DNA of 64,000 nt, from assembly GCF_001411555.2 (NCBI RefSeq), contig NC_049902.1, forward strand, positions 10,051,985 through 10,115,984. Direction: 5' to 3'. Below, piece after piece: positions 21,217 through 33,590 of this stretch. Below the pieces are notes generated by a model. The model was not told the DNA's origin, did no database searches, and saw only the letters and a list, made by a program, of their open reading frames with translations. Both the position numbers and the translations under genes were made by a program. How positions within the stretch are numbered: position 1 is the first letter of the stretch; every line of letters begins with the position of its first letter. The stretch comes from Juglans regia. Taxonomy: Eukaryota > Streptophyta > Magnoliopsida > Fagales > Juglandaceae.

Positions 21217-24200
21217 CTACGATTGAGTACTACTGGACTGACTTGATTCATTTGAATGCATTGATAAGCAATGTTGATTTGGAATCTCCACGTTATGCTC
21301 AATTTGTTGCTCTGGTAATGAAAATAAAGGCTTAGGAGGTAGTTGCAAGGATCCAACTTCCCCTTCAAGCATTTCTACCACTTTGTTCATAGAAGGACGA
21401 TCACTAGGCTTCATCTGTATACACCATAAAGCAACTATGATCATCAACTTGCCTATTTCCTCTTCCTCCTTTGTGGCATATTCCTCCATTTCTATATCAT
21501 TTCCATCATGCAATTGGTCGTAGACCCATGTGGGAAAGTAGATTTGGCTCGAATGTTCTGCATATGCGTTCAAATTCTTTCTTCTACCTGCCATTTCCAT
21601 CAATAACATTCCAAAACTATAGACATCAGCTTTGTATGAGATGCCTCCAATATTTTTATAGAAAAACTCGGGAGCCATGTATCCAAACGTTCCCCTTGCA
21701 GCAGTCAAAGAAACAATGCTATCATCTATTGGATATGATTTTGCTAAACCAAAGTCAGAAAGCTTGGGATGAAGATTCTCGTCAAGAAGAATGTTGTGAG
21801 GCTTTATATCAAAATGCAAAATCCGTATGTCACAACCTCGATGTAGGTATTCGATCCCACGAGCCACCCCTAGAGCAATTTCATGCATTTTCTTGTAGCT
21901 TATGAGGATACTTCCTTCTTTCATAAAAATATGGTCATTCAGAGACCCTTTAGACATGAACTCATATACAAGAGCACGCTTTGATCCTTCAACACAAAAA
22001 CCAATGAGTTGCACTACATTAACATGATGAATTCTTCCAATGGTTGCAACCTCATTGATAAAGTCTTGCCCATTAGCTTTGCTCTTAGTTAATATCTTTA
22101 TTGCCACAAGTCGGCCACTTCGAAGTGTTCCTTTAAATACAGTTCCATAACCTCCTTCACCTAGTTTGTCCTTGAAATTCTTGCTCATCTTCCTAATTTG
22201 TGGGTATGAATATCTTATCGGCGCGAGATTGTTGTGACTTTGTAGAAAGTCTTCAATAGCATCATACATTGACAAATGCCTCCTTCGCCATTTATAGATC
22301 AAGAATGCAACCACAATTGGAGTCCCTATTACCAGTTTTGCTCCAAGGTATAGCCCTATGGAGAAACAACACCACACGAAAGAATCGGTTACATTTTTTC
22401 AAATAATCTCCTCTTCCATAATAGATAGACTAACTATCAATTTTTCTTTTTACATCTTTATTTGATTTGATTTTTTTGTATTTCCTATTTTATATTTGAA
22501 CTCCTTTTATTTTAGAAAGAAAATAAAAATAGAGTTCAAAATATAATATTGATTTATAAATAATAGTTATTTCTGAAAACAAATAAATTGTTCATGCACT
22601 ATTATAAAAGTTCCTCTGTTTTTTCCCTTGATACATTTACAACTCAGAGTACTTGTCTTTCTAAATTCTGGCTAGTAATTAAACAAGGTTTATTTTTTTA
22701 TTTTAATCAGATTCAATTAAATGTCATTAAAATAATCTTATTTTTTCATGGTCCACTGTCTAAAATATCTTCTAAAATATTTTTTGCTATTAGGTATAGT
22801 CCTAAATATATAATATGGAGAAAGCTCACCAAGCTATACTAAAAGAAAACTAATAGGTTATAGCTGAGTTATTAGTCTTTGGAGATACAACCTAGTAATT
22901 AAGAACAAGTATTCATGCTTTACAGTCTAAATAACAATATACTAAAACCAGGAAAAAAATGAAGAAGATCAAAGCCAAAGGGGATCGAGATATTGTTAGT
23001 TTCTTACCCAGATATAAAACCAGTATAATCCACTTTATGGGTGCAGCAGCTACAAGAAATATATATAAAAACATAATAATGAATCAACAAGGTGACTTAA
23101 ATAGTTTTCAGAGTACGTACAACAATAATTTATATAAACCTCCGGACTTTTATGTCTAAATCCCTTGCTATATGTGAAATCGTCATTTGTTTAAAAAACT
23201 TAAGCTGATAAAAATAGGTAGATTTTATTATTTATTTTATATCTTAGCACTCACCCTCAATAGATAGCCCAACACTTGAAATATTTAATTAAATATTCCC
23301 AGACCTATAGATATCTACAAGACTACTATAAAATCTAACCCTATCCAAATTATTCAAATCCTACCCTCAACACTTGAGTCATGTGAAGCAAAGCATGGAT
23401 ATTTGATGAAATTTCAACATATAGAAAAAATCATGTTAGCCTACAATAATATTGAGACTTTCAACATTTTCGACTTGATCAAGGCTTGAAAATGAGTGTT
23501 TGAAGTATGTCATTGTGCAATTCTGCCCTTTGATATTGCAAACAACTTTTCTGAAAGTTGAACTCACCTTGCGATGTCCAATCATGGTGGTAATGTACTG
23601 CTGCAAATAGGGCGTCAGGTAACTTTCCTCGTGCTTTGACAACAAAAGAATACGGTTAAGGAACTTAGAATTATCTAAAACTCTGCATTTTCTTAATTGA
23701 AAATATAGTTATAGTACTGTAAAAAAAGTAAACTTTTAATGTAATTATGAAAAGTAAAAAAAGAAAACTTTTAATGTTCCTAATTAAGGATATTGTATGC
23801 TCATTAATAGTACTGTATGGTTTTTTAATTTGCATGATCTCTAGAGTTCTCTATAGAGTTTTCTCAGCGATTTATTTATAAATAGGGACAAGCTTGAATC
23901 GATCTAATTAGTTTGAGTAGGGATTAATTAACTTTCATATGATCATGACAAAGGAATCTCTCCCGGCCCTGATCTTCTATCACAATTAGATTACCACTCA
24001 TCATGAATAATGACATTCGTATTTGCTCGCTCTTGTATTATATAAATTAATTCTTTCCCTAGAAACTAAAATTATAGCATTTATCAATGACTTCCAATAT
24101 CACAACATTCAATTCAATTATTCTTTAGGCCGGTTGAACACTATGATTATTCTTCAGGATCACCCCTTTGATTATGAATGTGAAAATATTAAAATAATCG

Positions 24201-25683
24201 AAGGAGGGAGTAGATAAATTCTTACTTAGGACGTACAATGCTCCCCCAAGTCCGTTCATAACACCTACGTACGTACAATATAACCAAGAAAATTGATTAA
24301 TGAATAGAAACATGAGGTGATTAAAATAATTAGAGTATGTCAATTAATAAACAACTTTGCTTTCTAGTCATCATGTTTAGAAAGAAATTAGAGACAACTC
24401 TATAAAGGCCCAAAGGTTCTGATTTCGATTCAATGCCATACTCATAATTGGGCTTTAGCAAACTTCTATTCAATGCCAGATGATAAGTGTGACTGAGAAT
24501 TAATAAAAAAACTTTAGGACAAAGAAGAAGATTTCTTAACATTTTAATATTCCTCTGATTATGTGAACATCAAAGCATAATACGGAGTCTCACCATTAAA
24601 CTAGTTCATCTATCTCATTTGCCATTCTATCATGTATACCTATTCTTCAAACAACTTAATTTTGAGATAGGAGTCTCACCATTGTATACCTCCTCAAGTC
24701 TTTCGAAGAATCCTAGTATTAATCCGACCACCAAAACAAAACCAATATAAAATTAGAAATCGAAGAATTCCAAGAATGAAAGAAATAGTCGAGATGTACA
24801 AGATCTCGATCGACTATACCAAAGTGTTGCATATTTTTCACGCATGCATTCTTCTGCGTGCGTACGTACCTTTGGTAGTATAATTATAGCATTGAATTTT
24901 ATTCGCGTCCTCATCGTAGTCGCAACCGTCGCAATATTCACAATAAACTCGGAACCAAGAAAGCCTAAAACCATATAACAATTCGTTGTGGATCTTTTCG
25001 CAGGAAGGAGCTGCTTCTGTATATCCATGGGATATTAGGGATATTAGCTCTAGTCGGCAAGATTCCTCCACCATCTCTGGATTTATATATACATGATATG
25101 TAACATATCTATGCATCTGGGAAGATGATGAAGAGTACTTGGTAGAATATACTCTGTTCTCAGAGCAATTAGTTGGAAAGTTGAAATAAGAGTACTGTGA
25201 ATTAATCACTTGCTTTTCACAGCTCAAGAAAGCCATACTAGTCGTTTCTGAGTAATAATCTGAATATGGATCCATATAACTAAAATTATAACGGGTTAGA
25301 AAATAACGAGGGATAGAGGAGAAATTAGCCCTCTGAATACCCGAGTCTACTACTCGGATTGAGTAGTCACTGTAATTGATTTCCCGAACATAGTACTTTC
25401 CACCATATAAGTATAAGAAAGTAATGTTGTTCTCACATGACAGGTTATACCTTTGGTCGCCGCAGTTTGGTGGATCCTCCATTAATCGAAATGGATAGCT
25501 TATGTTTTGGATACTGCCACAAGAAGGAGAACAAGTACCGTTTGCTGCCTCGGTAAGATGAATATCCTTAACACTGCAAGTTTGATGAAATAGCAAAAGA
25601 ACGAAAAGGGTTGTCAATACTGCAGGGAAGCTCATGATTCCTCTTGCCATTGAGAGAGAGAGCATATTGACTGAATGAATCAT
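21217..25683 (-). CDS. LRK10L-type (Lr10-like) receptor kinase, four predicted exons
   Basis: Predicted exons on the minus strand are 25683-24870, 24712-24680, 24264-24226 and 22355-21217. The two tiny ones (33 and 39 nt) are chosen by GT/AG borders and matching phase, and give a 674-aa protein. A hydrophobic signal peptide (about residues 12-36) precedes a cysteine-rich GUB_WAK-type ectodomain ([33 protein letters not shown]) with many N-glycosylation sequons. A membrane segment follows ([19 protein letters not shown]). The kinase has [25 protein letters not shown] (the LRK10L form of the catalytic loop, lacking RD), DFGLAK and APE. The C-terminus is Ser-rich. It should sit in the plasma membrane and signal in defence or stress, from family knowledge. 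All key kinase residues are present. The micro-exons are less certain than the large exons. Confidence 0.88.
22356..24225 (-). other. Large intron of the LRK10L-type kinase, no inner gene seen
   Basis: This 1.87-kb AT-rich intron (acceptor CTCCATAG at 22,356) contains no ORF resembling a known protein and no transposon ends I can define. Confidence 0.6.
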
Positions 25684-25740
25684 TGAATATAAATGAGTAT
25701 GGAAAATGGTAGGTTGACTATTAAATATGTATATTAAATG

Positions 25741-25764
25741 TCTTTATATATATATATATATATT
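25741..25764 (-). promoter_or_regulatory. Possible TATA region of the minus-strand receptor kinase
   Basis: ATATATATATAAAGA on the minus strand, 60-80 bp before the start codon, is well placed for a TATA box. It is also a simple (TA)n run, so the call is weak. Confidence 0.3.
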
Positions 25765-25984
25765 CTTAATGATTAAGAAAATAATTATTAATAAATTTTT
25801 TTCTTTTTAATAATTATGAATATTCAAAAAATATTTAAAAAAATAAAAAAATTCATTTATACTAGTATTGTATATATAGATTAGTTTATTTGTAGAGATG
25901 AGATGAGATAAGTTTAAATGAAAGTTAAATATAATATTATTAAAATATATATTTTTAATATTATTTTTGTTAAAAAATAAATTA

Positions 25985-27060
25985 AAAATAGATATAAAGG
26001 GGGTAAATTAAAAATGGATTTGGTGAAGAAGTACTGACCTAAACAATATTGATCTGTTCACACTCCAACCGTACAAATTTTACACACATCTTTTAAAAAG
26101 TCTCGAACGGTGTGATTTTTTTAACAGATTTGCATAGTAAATTTAGTAAGAGCATTAGTATTTATCTATGTATATGTATATGTAAAGTCATATTTGTATA
26201 ATATGACCATAAAATCTTTTATATTGACTTATGCATATCCAAATATTTAGCTACCTATAAATAGTGTTTATCCAAATTTGGATAATTACTATTCACCCTA
26301 CAAATCATATTTAAATAATTATTTCTCTCTCCTTCTATTCTCTTTCACACAATATTTTCATTTTCTCCCTTCTTCAACAACAAAACAAACATTCACTTGT
26401 ACATTCATTTTATTATTATAATATATTATATATTTTTTTTTTCATTTTATTATATTTTTAATATATTATTATTAAAAAATTATATTTTTTATTATTACAT
26501 TTGTATTATTAATGTCAAATGTATGTAATGGATGTTAATTGTAAAATATATCTAAAAAAAATTGATTTTAGTAAAAAAGTAATAATAATAAAATAATAAT
26601 ATTTTATTATTATTTTGTCTCAAATATACATAAGTCAATGTGAGAATTTTGCTTGAATGGCAACGTGGATATGTAAAAGAGGTAATTTTGTATATGCATA
26701 TGCATAAACTAATGCTAATACTCTAAGAATGATATCGGAGAGGATGATAATATATTTTTTTAATAATTTATTTTTTATTTTTATTTTTTTAATTATTTTT
26801 TAAAATATTTTTAATGGTTAAAAGGAATTAAAAAAATATATAATTTTATAAATAATATTTTTTAATTATTAAATAAATAAATAATTATCAAATTACTCAA
26901 TTTTAATAAATAAATAAATAAATATTTTTTTTTACAATTTGGTCCAAGTCAAGCTCTGGTAGAAAAGCCCAATCTACCGGCAGCTACCGATTTAAATGCA
27001 TCCCCCAGTCTTGCAATTAATGCCTTAGCCTCGTTGGATTTGTATACTAATCTTATCCAA
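25985..27060. repeat. Receptor-kinase upstream module, copy U1 (split by a MITE)
   Basis: From GATATAAAGGGGGTAAATTA through CCCCAGTCTTGCAATTAATG this segment matches 34,990-35,490 and 40,690-41,195 at high identity, with shared blocks such as AATATTGATCTGTTCA and CTACCGGCA. Here it lies just upstream of the intact minus-strand kinase, so it is probably the upstream region of a duplicated kinase gene. It is interrupted by the MITE at 26,150-26,723. Confidence 0.75.
26150..26723. mobile_element. PIF/Harbinger-type MITE, 574 bp, TAA duplication
   Basis: It begins GAGCATTAGTATTTATCTAT and ends CTAATGCTAATACTC, so GAGCATTAGTATT is roughly inverted at both ends. It is flanked by TAA (26,147-26,149 and 26,724-26,726), the usual Tourist/PIF duplication. 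The related modules at about 35,165 and 40,865 lack it and show the unoccupied site. Confidence 0.8.
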
Positions 27061-27204
27061 ATACTCAGAGGACTAGGGAGTGCTAAGACATACACGTCTA
27101 CGTCGCTTTTAAGGGACTTCTCTCACAACCACATATCTCACTTCTTTACCAAATTATTCGGTATAAATAAATAAATAAATATTTTTTTTTTCTTTTTCTT
27201 TATA

Positions 27205-27575
27205 AATACGTCTACAACTTATTCCAAGTCAAGCCCACCGAGGGAGACTAGCCCAACCTACTGGCAGCTACCCATTTATCATACAAGGAAAATGATAGGG
27301 TTACTACCCTCTTATTACTCATTTACTATTTTTTTTATATTTGATTTTTTTTATAATTTTTTATTTTACTTAATAGTTAAGGAAGTGATAATTAGTAAAT
27401 TTATATATTTTTTTAATTTTTTCTTAATGATTAAGGATGTTAAAAAAATACTTAAAATAAAATGATAAAAAAATAAAACACTACAAGTAGTAGATGGCTA
27501 GTAGATAGGTAGTAAGCCTATCACTACCCATCGTACAAATGCATCCTCCAGTCTTGCCATTAATGCTTTAGGCTA
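27205..27575. repeat. Receptor-kinase upstream module, partial copy U2
   Basis: CTTATTCCAAGTCAAGCCCA, CCGAGGGAGACTAGCCCAAC and CCAGTCTTGCCATTAATG match the end of the U1/U3/U4 modules. About 240 bp of AT-rich sequence (27,285-27,530) splits it. It is a second, nearby partial repeat of the same segment. Confidence 0.6.
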
Positions 27576-27576
27576 T

Positions 27577-28095
27577 GTTTGGGTACCAAACATTCTTCAA
27601 CACTTTCCAACTATTCTCGTACTTTTGAAAATACTTCACATGCCAAACAACTTAAAATACTCTCAATGGGACCCACAAACTCACTTCAATCTCTACTCAT
27701 AACTATTCACAAACATTTTATAATACTTATCACTATTACATATAAATAAAAAATAAAATCACTATAATATATAAATAAAAAATAAAATCACTATAATATT
27801 TATAACTATTAAATATAAATAAAAAATAAAATCATTATAATATATGAATAAAAAATAAAATCACTAGAATATATAAATAAAAAATAAAATCATTATAATA
27901 TATAAATAAAAAATAAAATCACTACTTAGAGTATGTTTGGATAGTAAGAAGTATTAAGAAGTATTCAAAATATTTATGAATAGTTATAAGTAGAGATTAG
28001 AGTGAATTTATAAATTTTATTGAGAATATTTTGAATTTTTTAGATGTATGAAGTATGTTGAGTTATTGACTTTTGAGTAGGTAGTTAAAAAATAC
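27577..28095. mobile_element. Foldback element with ~150-bp inverted arms
   Basis: 27,577-27,725 (GCTATGTTTGGGTACC... CACTTCAATCTCTACTCATA) is inverted at 27,945-28,090 (TATGAATAGTTATAAGTAGAG... in the other orientation). The loop holds repeated AAATAAAAAATAAAATCACT units, which are the reverse complement of the minisatellite unit that starts right after the second arm. Confidence 0.65.
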
Positions 28096-28099
28096 ATAG

Positions 28100-31043
28100 A
28101 TCCCATAAATATTATAATGATTTTATTTTTAGTAATAAATATTATAATAATTTTATTATAGTAATTTTTTAATATTAATAAATATTGTAGTGATTTTATT
28201 TTACTTTTATATATAATAATGATTTTATTTTTAATTTATATATAAAAGTGATAAATATTATAATGATTTTATTTATATATATAATAGTGATAAATATTAT
28301 AGTAATGTTATTTTTTATTTAAATATTATAGTGATTTTATTTCTAATTTAATTATAATAGTGATAAATATTATAGTGTTTTACTTTTTATTTATATATAA
28401 TAGTGATTTTATTTTTTATTTATATATAATAGAGATAAATATTATAATGATTTTATTTTTTATTTATATATTATAGTGATTTTATTTTTTATTTACATAT
28501 TATAATGATTTTATTTTTTATTTATATTTAATAGTGATTTTATTTTTTTATTTATATATTATAGTGATTTTATTTTTTATTTATATTTAATAGAGATTTT
28601 TTTTTTATTTATATATTATAGAGATTTTATTTTTTATTTATATATTATAGTGATTTTATTTTTTATTTATATATTATAGTGATAAATATTTTTTATTTAT
28701 ATATTATAGTGATTTTATTTTTTATTTATATATTATAGTGATAAATATTTTTTATTTATATATTATAGTGATTTTATTTTTTATTTACAAATTATAGTGA
28801 TTTTTTTTTTTTTACATATTATAGCGATTTTATTTTTTATTTATATATAATAGTGATAAATATTTTTTATTTATATATTACAGTGATTTTATTTTTTATT
28901 TATATATTACAATGATTTTATTTTTTATTTATATATTATAGTGATTTTATTTTTTATTTATATATTATAGTGATAAATATTTTTTATTTATATATTATAG
29001 TGATTTTATTTTTTATTTATATATTATAATGATTTTATTTTTTATTTATATTTAATAGTGATTTTATTTTTTTATTTATATATTATAGTGATTTTATTTT
29101 TTATTTATATTTAATAGTGATTTTATGTTTTTATTTATATATTATAGTGATTTTATTTTTTATTTATATTTAATAGGGATTTTATTTTTTTATTTATATA
29201 TTATTGTGATTTTATTTTTTATTTATATATTATAGTGATTTTATTTTTTATTTATATATTATAGTGATAAATATTTTTTATTTATATATTATAATGATTT
29301 TATTTTTTATTTATATATTATAATGATTTTGATTTTGATTTATATATTATAATGATTTTATTTTTTATTTATAGTTAATAGTGATTTTATTTTTTTATTT
29401 ATATAATATAGTGATTTTATTTTTTATTTATATATTATAGTGATTTTATTTTTTATTTATATATTATAGTGATTTTATTTTTTACTTATATATTATAGGG
29501 ATGATTTTTTTTTATTTTATTATTTATATATTATAATGATTTTATTTTTTATTTATATATTATAGTGATTTTATTTTTTTTATAAATTATAGCGATTTTA
29601 TTTTTTATTTATATATAATAGTGATAAATATTTTTTTTATATATTATAGCGAGTTTATTTCTTATTTATATATAATAGTGATTTTTTATTTATTTATATA
29701 TTATAGGGATTTTATTTTTTATTTATATATTCTAGTGATAAATATTTTTTTATTTATATATTATAGTGATTTTATTTTTTATTTATATATTATAATGATT
29801 TTATTTTTTATTTATATATTATAGTGATTTTATTTTTTTTATAAATTATAGCGATTTTATTTTTTATTTATATATAATAGTGATAAATATTTTTTTTATA
29901 TATTATAGCGAGTTTATTTCTTATTTATATATAATAGTGATTTTTTATTTATTTATATATTATAGGGATTTTATTTTTTATTTATATATTCTAGTGATAA
30001 ATATTTTTTTATTTATATATTATAGTGATTTTATTTTTTATTTATATATTATAATGATTTTATTTTTTATTTATATATTATAGTGATTTTATTTTTTTTT
30101 ATAAATTATAGCGATTTTATTTTTTATTTATATATAATAGTGATAAATATTTTTTTTATATATTATAGCGAGTTTATTTTTTATTTATATATAATAGTGA
30201 TAAATATTTTTTATTTATATATTATAGTGATTTTATTTTTTATTTATATATTATAATGATTTTATTTTTTATTTATATATTATAGTGATTTTATTTTTTA
30301 TTTATATATTATAATGATTTTATTTTTTTATTTATATTTAATAGTGATAAATATTTTTTATTTATATATTATAGTGATTTTTATTTATTTATATATTATA
30401 TTTATATATTATAGTGATTTTATTTTTTATTTATATATTATAGTGATAAATATTTTTTATTTATATATTATAGTGATTTTATTTTTTATTTATATTATAG
30501 TGATTTTATTTATTTATTTATATTTTATTTTTTATTTATATATAATAGTGATAAATATTTTTTATTTATATATTATAGTGATTTTATTTTTTATTTATAT
30601 ATTACAATGATTTTATTTTTTATTTATATATTATAGTGATTTTATTTTTTATTTATATATTATAGTGATAAATATTTTTTATTTATATATTATAGTGATT
30701 TTATTTTTTATTTATATATTATAATGATTTTATTTTTTATTTATATTTAATAGTGATTTTATTTTTTTATTTATATATTATAGTGATTTTATTTTTTATT
30801 TATATTTAATAGTGATTTTATTTTTTATTTATATTTAATAGTGATTTTATTTTTTTATTTATATATTATTGTGATTTTATTTTTTATTTATATGTTATAG
30901 TGATTTTATTTTTTATTTATATATTATAGTGATTTTATTTTTTTTATAAATTATAGCGATTTTATTTTTTATTTATATATAATAGTGATAAATATTTTTT
31001 TTTATATATTATAGCGAGTTTATTTCTTATTTATATATAATAG
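28100..31043. repeat. AT-rich minisatellite, ~2.9 kb, 29-30-bp unit
   Basis: About 100 diverged copies of a unit with the core TATTATAGTGATTTTATTTT follow one another from about 28,100 to 31,043. Unit variants (ATAATG, ATAGCG, GTGATAAATATT) are themselves arranged in larger blocks: a 259-bp block at about 29,621 is repeated almost exactly at about 29,880. Frames open for 67-98 codons here translate only to Ile/Phe/Tyr-rich repeats and are not genes. Confidence 0.95.
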
Positions 31044-31210
31044 TAGCCGGAGTCGGTTCATCAGTGACTTCGAATTCGACTCCGACTCCGACTTCCAAGG
31101 GGAAAAACCTCCGACTCTGACTCCACCAAGTCGGAGCCGGAGTGGAGTCAGAGCGGAGCCGGTGCGGAGTCGGATTCGGAGTTGGATTGTCGGATTTTTG
31201 CCCAGCCCTA
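31043..31210 (-). repeat. TCCGAC-rich cassette with TTAGGGCTGGGC head, copy 2
   Basis: On the minus strand it starts TTAGGGCTGGGCAAAAATCC at 31,210 and runs through repeated CTCCGACT / GTCGGAGT hexamers to 31,043, where the minisatellite begins. It has the same head and composition as the copy inside the CACTA element at 6,605. Beyond the head, kinase-module sequence (ACTTCTCAAAATTATCTCGA) resumes, so the cassette plus minisatellite is an insertion in that module. Confidence 0.6.
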
Positions 31211-31607
31211 AGTTACTTCTCAAAATTATCTCGAATATTTTATTTTATTTATTTTTAATAATTAAAGAAGTCACTATTAAAAAAATTATGTATTTTTTTT
31301 ATTTTTAAAAAATATTTGAAAAAATATATAATTACACTAATTTAAAATTGAGAAGATAAACTGATAGGACTGTGTATTAGCATTTTCTTTTTGAGCGGTG
31401 CACCGCTCCAAGTACCCGCTAGGCTAAATTAGTCTTTTTATTTTTTTTTTTCAATTTTTCTGTTCATATTTTTTTATCATTTTAAAAAAATTAAAAAATA
31501 TATATAAAAAAATATCAATACTTACTTCTTTTACAATTAAGTAAAAAAATTAAAATAAAAAATGTGTAAAATGAAGTATCAAAGTAGCAATTTTTTTTTT
31601 TTGGGTC

Positions 31608-31860
31608 GATAATTCGCGGTAGAAGAGCTAGAAGGCATGTACTGTGGTTTAAAAAAATTTCAAAAGAAAAAAAAAAGAAGACAAAATATCATTATCAACT
31701 TCGGTCTTTTACAACGAATTATTGACTAGACTTCGAGTCGGCCCTTTTATTTATTTATTTTTATTTTATATAATATACATTACTGATCAGAGAGGATCAG
31801 AAATGGCAATCTCGTATTCCTTATTTTTGTTTATGATTTTCACAATGATCGACTATTAAA
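31608..31860 (+). pseudogene. Relic of receptor-kinase promoter and signal peptide
   Basis: GGGTCGATAATTCGCGGT through ACAATGATCG matches 47,658-47,908, the proximal promoter and first codons of the plus-strand kinase, at roughly 90% identity. The ATG at 31,803 would encode a signal peptide start like MAIS, but it ends at a TAA after about 18 codons and the homology stops. It is a dead 5' piece of a duplicated kinase gene. Confidence 0.8.
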
Positions 31861-32029
31861 CACCATGGTGCGGATTGTATGGCTCACGATGGATGAATGG
31901 AGAATGATGGATTAACAGGAAGATGATGAAAGTAATTCAAACTTAAATTGAAATAGATAGTCACTGGGTTGTGCAAGGCAAAACCTGTTATGATCCTCCT
32001 GAGTGTTAAAAGTTTAATCAAATTAGGGT

Positions 32030-32885
32030 AGGTTGGATACACAATTCAGATGAGAAGAGATATTTTTTTGAAAGTTGAAAAAAATATTATTAAATATAAT
32101 TTTTTACTCTTATTTTATTTTAAAATTTGAAAACATTGAATTGTTTATTATATTTTTATATGAAAATTTGAAAAAGTTATAATGATGAAATGAGATTAGA
32201 TGAGATTGTTGTAAAATATTGTGCAAAACACACACACCAATGATGACAAATAAAGTAAAAGCAATCACAATCAAGCACACGACGCATAATATACGTGATT
32301 CGGCAAATTTTCTAAGTCCACAGAACTGAAGAAATCTTATTAACCAGAGGAGATTACAATCACTCAATCTCAACTAATACTCTCTAGAGCTTTTTGCTCT
32401 CTCACACAATATGCACTCACGAGACAATTGTTCTCTCTCAAAATATGCTTAAGATCGTCCAACACAAGTCTAATATGATATATTTATAATGAGTGGTGCT
32501 GGAAACCCTAATTGACAAAATTTGCGTACTTCGCTCGAGCGGCGTGGTCGAGCACACCTTGAGAGAATGACCAAATCAACATTGGCTCAAGCGGAGTGTC
32601 GAGCGGGTGTCAAGCAAACACTAAGATTTGTGTCGAGCTCAAGCTTACCGTCGAGCAGACCTCGAGCAAACTCATGGGTTGAGCTTTGCTCAAGCGGTAT
32701 GTCGGACGAGTGTCGAGCAAACTCACGGGTTAAACTTCGCTCGAGCTCACTGTTGAGTGGAGCGAACTTCGCTCCAGCGCAGGTCGAGCACACATTTAGC
32801 AAACACTTTTTTGAGCTCCAAAACCAGTCTCCACATACAACCCAACAGAGATAAGATGAGATGTTTTGTGTATCCAACTCATCCT
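32030..32885. mobile_element. MITE-like element, TGAGATGA family, copy 4, split by a solo LTR
   Basis: The left part (GTTGGATACACAATTCAGATG ... TTAGATGAGAT) ends at 32,206 and the right part (GAGATAAGATGAGATG ... GTGTATCCAACTCATCCTTA) resumes at 32,848. Its ends are inverted copies of GTTGGATACACAA. Joined, it is about 215 bp, the usual family size. Confidence 0.75.
32207..32847 (-). mobile_element. Solo Ty1/copia LTR, 641 bp, GAGAT duplication
   Basis: The segment begins TGTTGTAAAATATTGTGC and ends ATACAACCCAACA, with TG...CA ends, flanked by GAGAT (32,202-32,206 and 32,848-32,852). It matches the LTR at 57,358-57,890, which is attached to copia internal sequence, so this is a solo LTR of that family left by recombination between two LTRs. 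The interior carries many CTCGAGC-containing short repeats. Confidence 0.9.
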
Positions 32886-33287
32886 TAGTATCCAACAATC
32901 CTAAAACTTTTGGCTTAATGGTTGAGTTTTTAACAAAACCTAAATCCTCCCAAACATCAATACATTTGTAATAATTTTCCAAATGATCTACGTCTTTTCC
33001 CACCCTAGTACATATTCTTTTTGGCACTAACAAACTAACAAGCATATTACTAAACTGACCCTACAGATACAATAGAAGTGCAAATGCTAAAACACTGCAT
33101 TTAAGACACAAGTACTTAAAAACACAACTAGACTTTCCCGTTTGAGATTTGCACGACGTCGTCCTCCAACCTGCTAATACGTTGTATTCCTTCAATCCTG
33201 CACGACACCATTTCATCTTCAGCAGTTCACTTCAAATGCTCATTTTAGTCTCTGCATATCTTCGAACTCCACCCCGTCAAGTTCTTA

Positions 33288-33590
33288 ACATGGACCACCA
33301 TGTAGGAGGCAAAAATGTGTGTGAAGAATTACATTGTGGAGGCAGCGGCCCAGCCGTCCGATTTCCTTTCCAGCTTAAAGACATGAGACATCTTGACCGC
33401 TGTGGCTTTCGTGGATTTACTCTTTCCTACACTTATAAGCTATCACATGAGATACCAACACCAACCCATAACTCAGAGCAAGAAAAGATTGGAAACAAGA
33501 AAGTGATCAAGAAAAGAGGGAGAGAAACTAAGAATCCACTTTATTGATTCTTGAATAAGGTTTTCGAGGAGCCTCAAACCTCCATATACT
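33288..33590 (+). pseudogene. LRK10L-type ectodomain fragment A
   Basis: From ATGGACCACC (33,291) an 85-codon frame encodes the beginning of a GUB_WAK-type ectodomain (CGGSGPAVRFPFQL, CGFRGFTLS), then runs into unrelated sequence shared with fragment D. Preceding 33,060-33,290 is a module also found before fragments B, C and D (GACTTTCCCGTTTGAGA, CACGACGTCGTCCTCC). There is no membrane or kinase part. It is a truncated duplicate, possibly transcribed, with no evidence of function. Confidence 0.8.

Noticed and set aside
28100..31043. Regularly spaced repeats resembling a CRISPR array, and 67-98-codon frames inside
   Set aside because: Units are contiguous without unique spacers, diverged and A/T-only; the window is plant nuclear DNA. 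The frames encode only repetitive Ile/Phe/Tyr.
31389..31425. GAGCGGTGCACCGCTC palindrome as a regulatory site
   Set aside because: A single copy with no known factor matched; most likely the tip of a small decayed element.
32522..32854. A 110-codon frame and its 152-codon antisense partner
   Set aside because: Both lie in the CTCGAGC-repeat part of a copia LTR and the adjoining module; the same frames recur near 34,100 and 57,650 as repeat copies.
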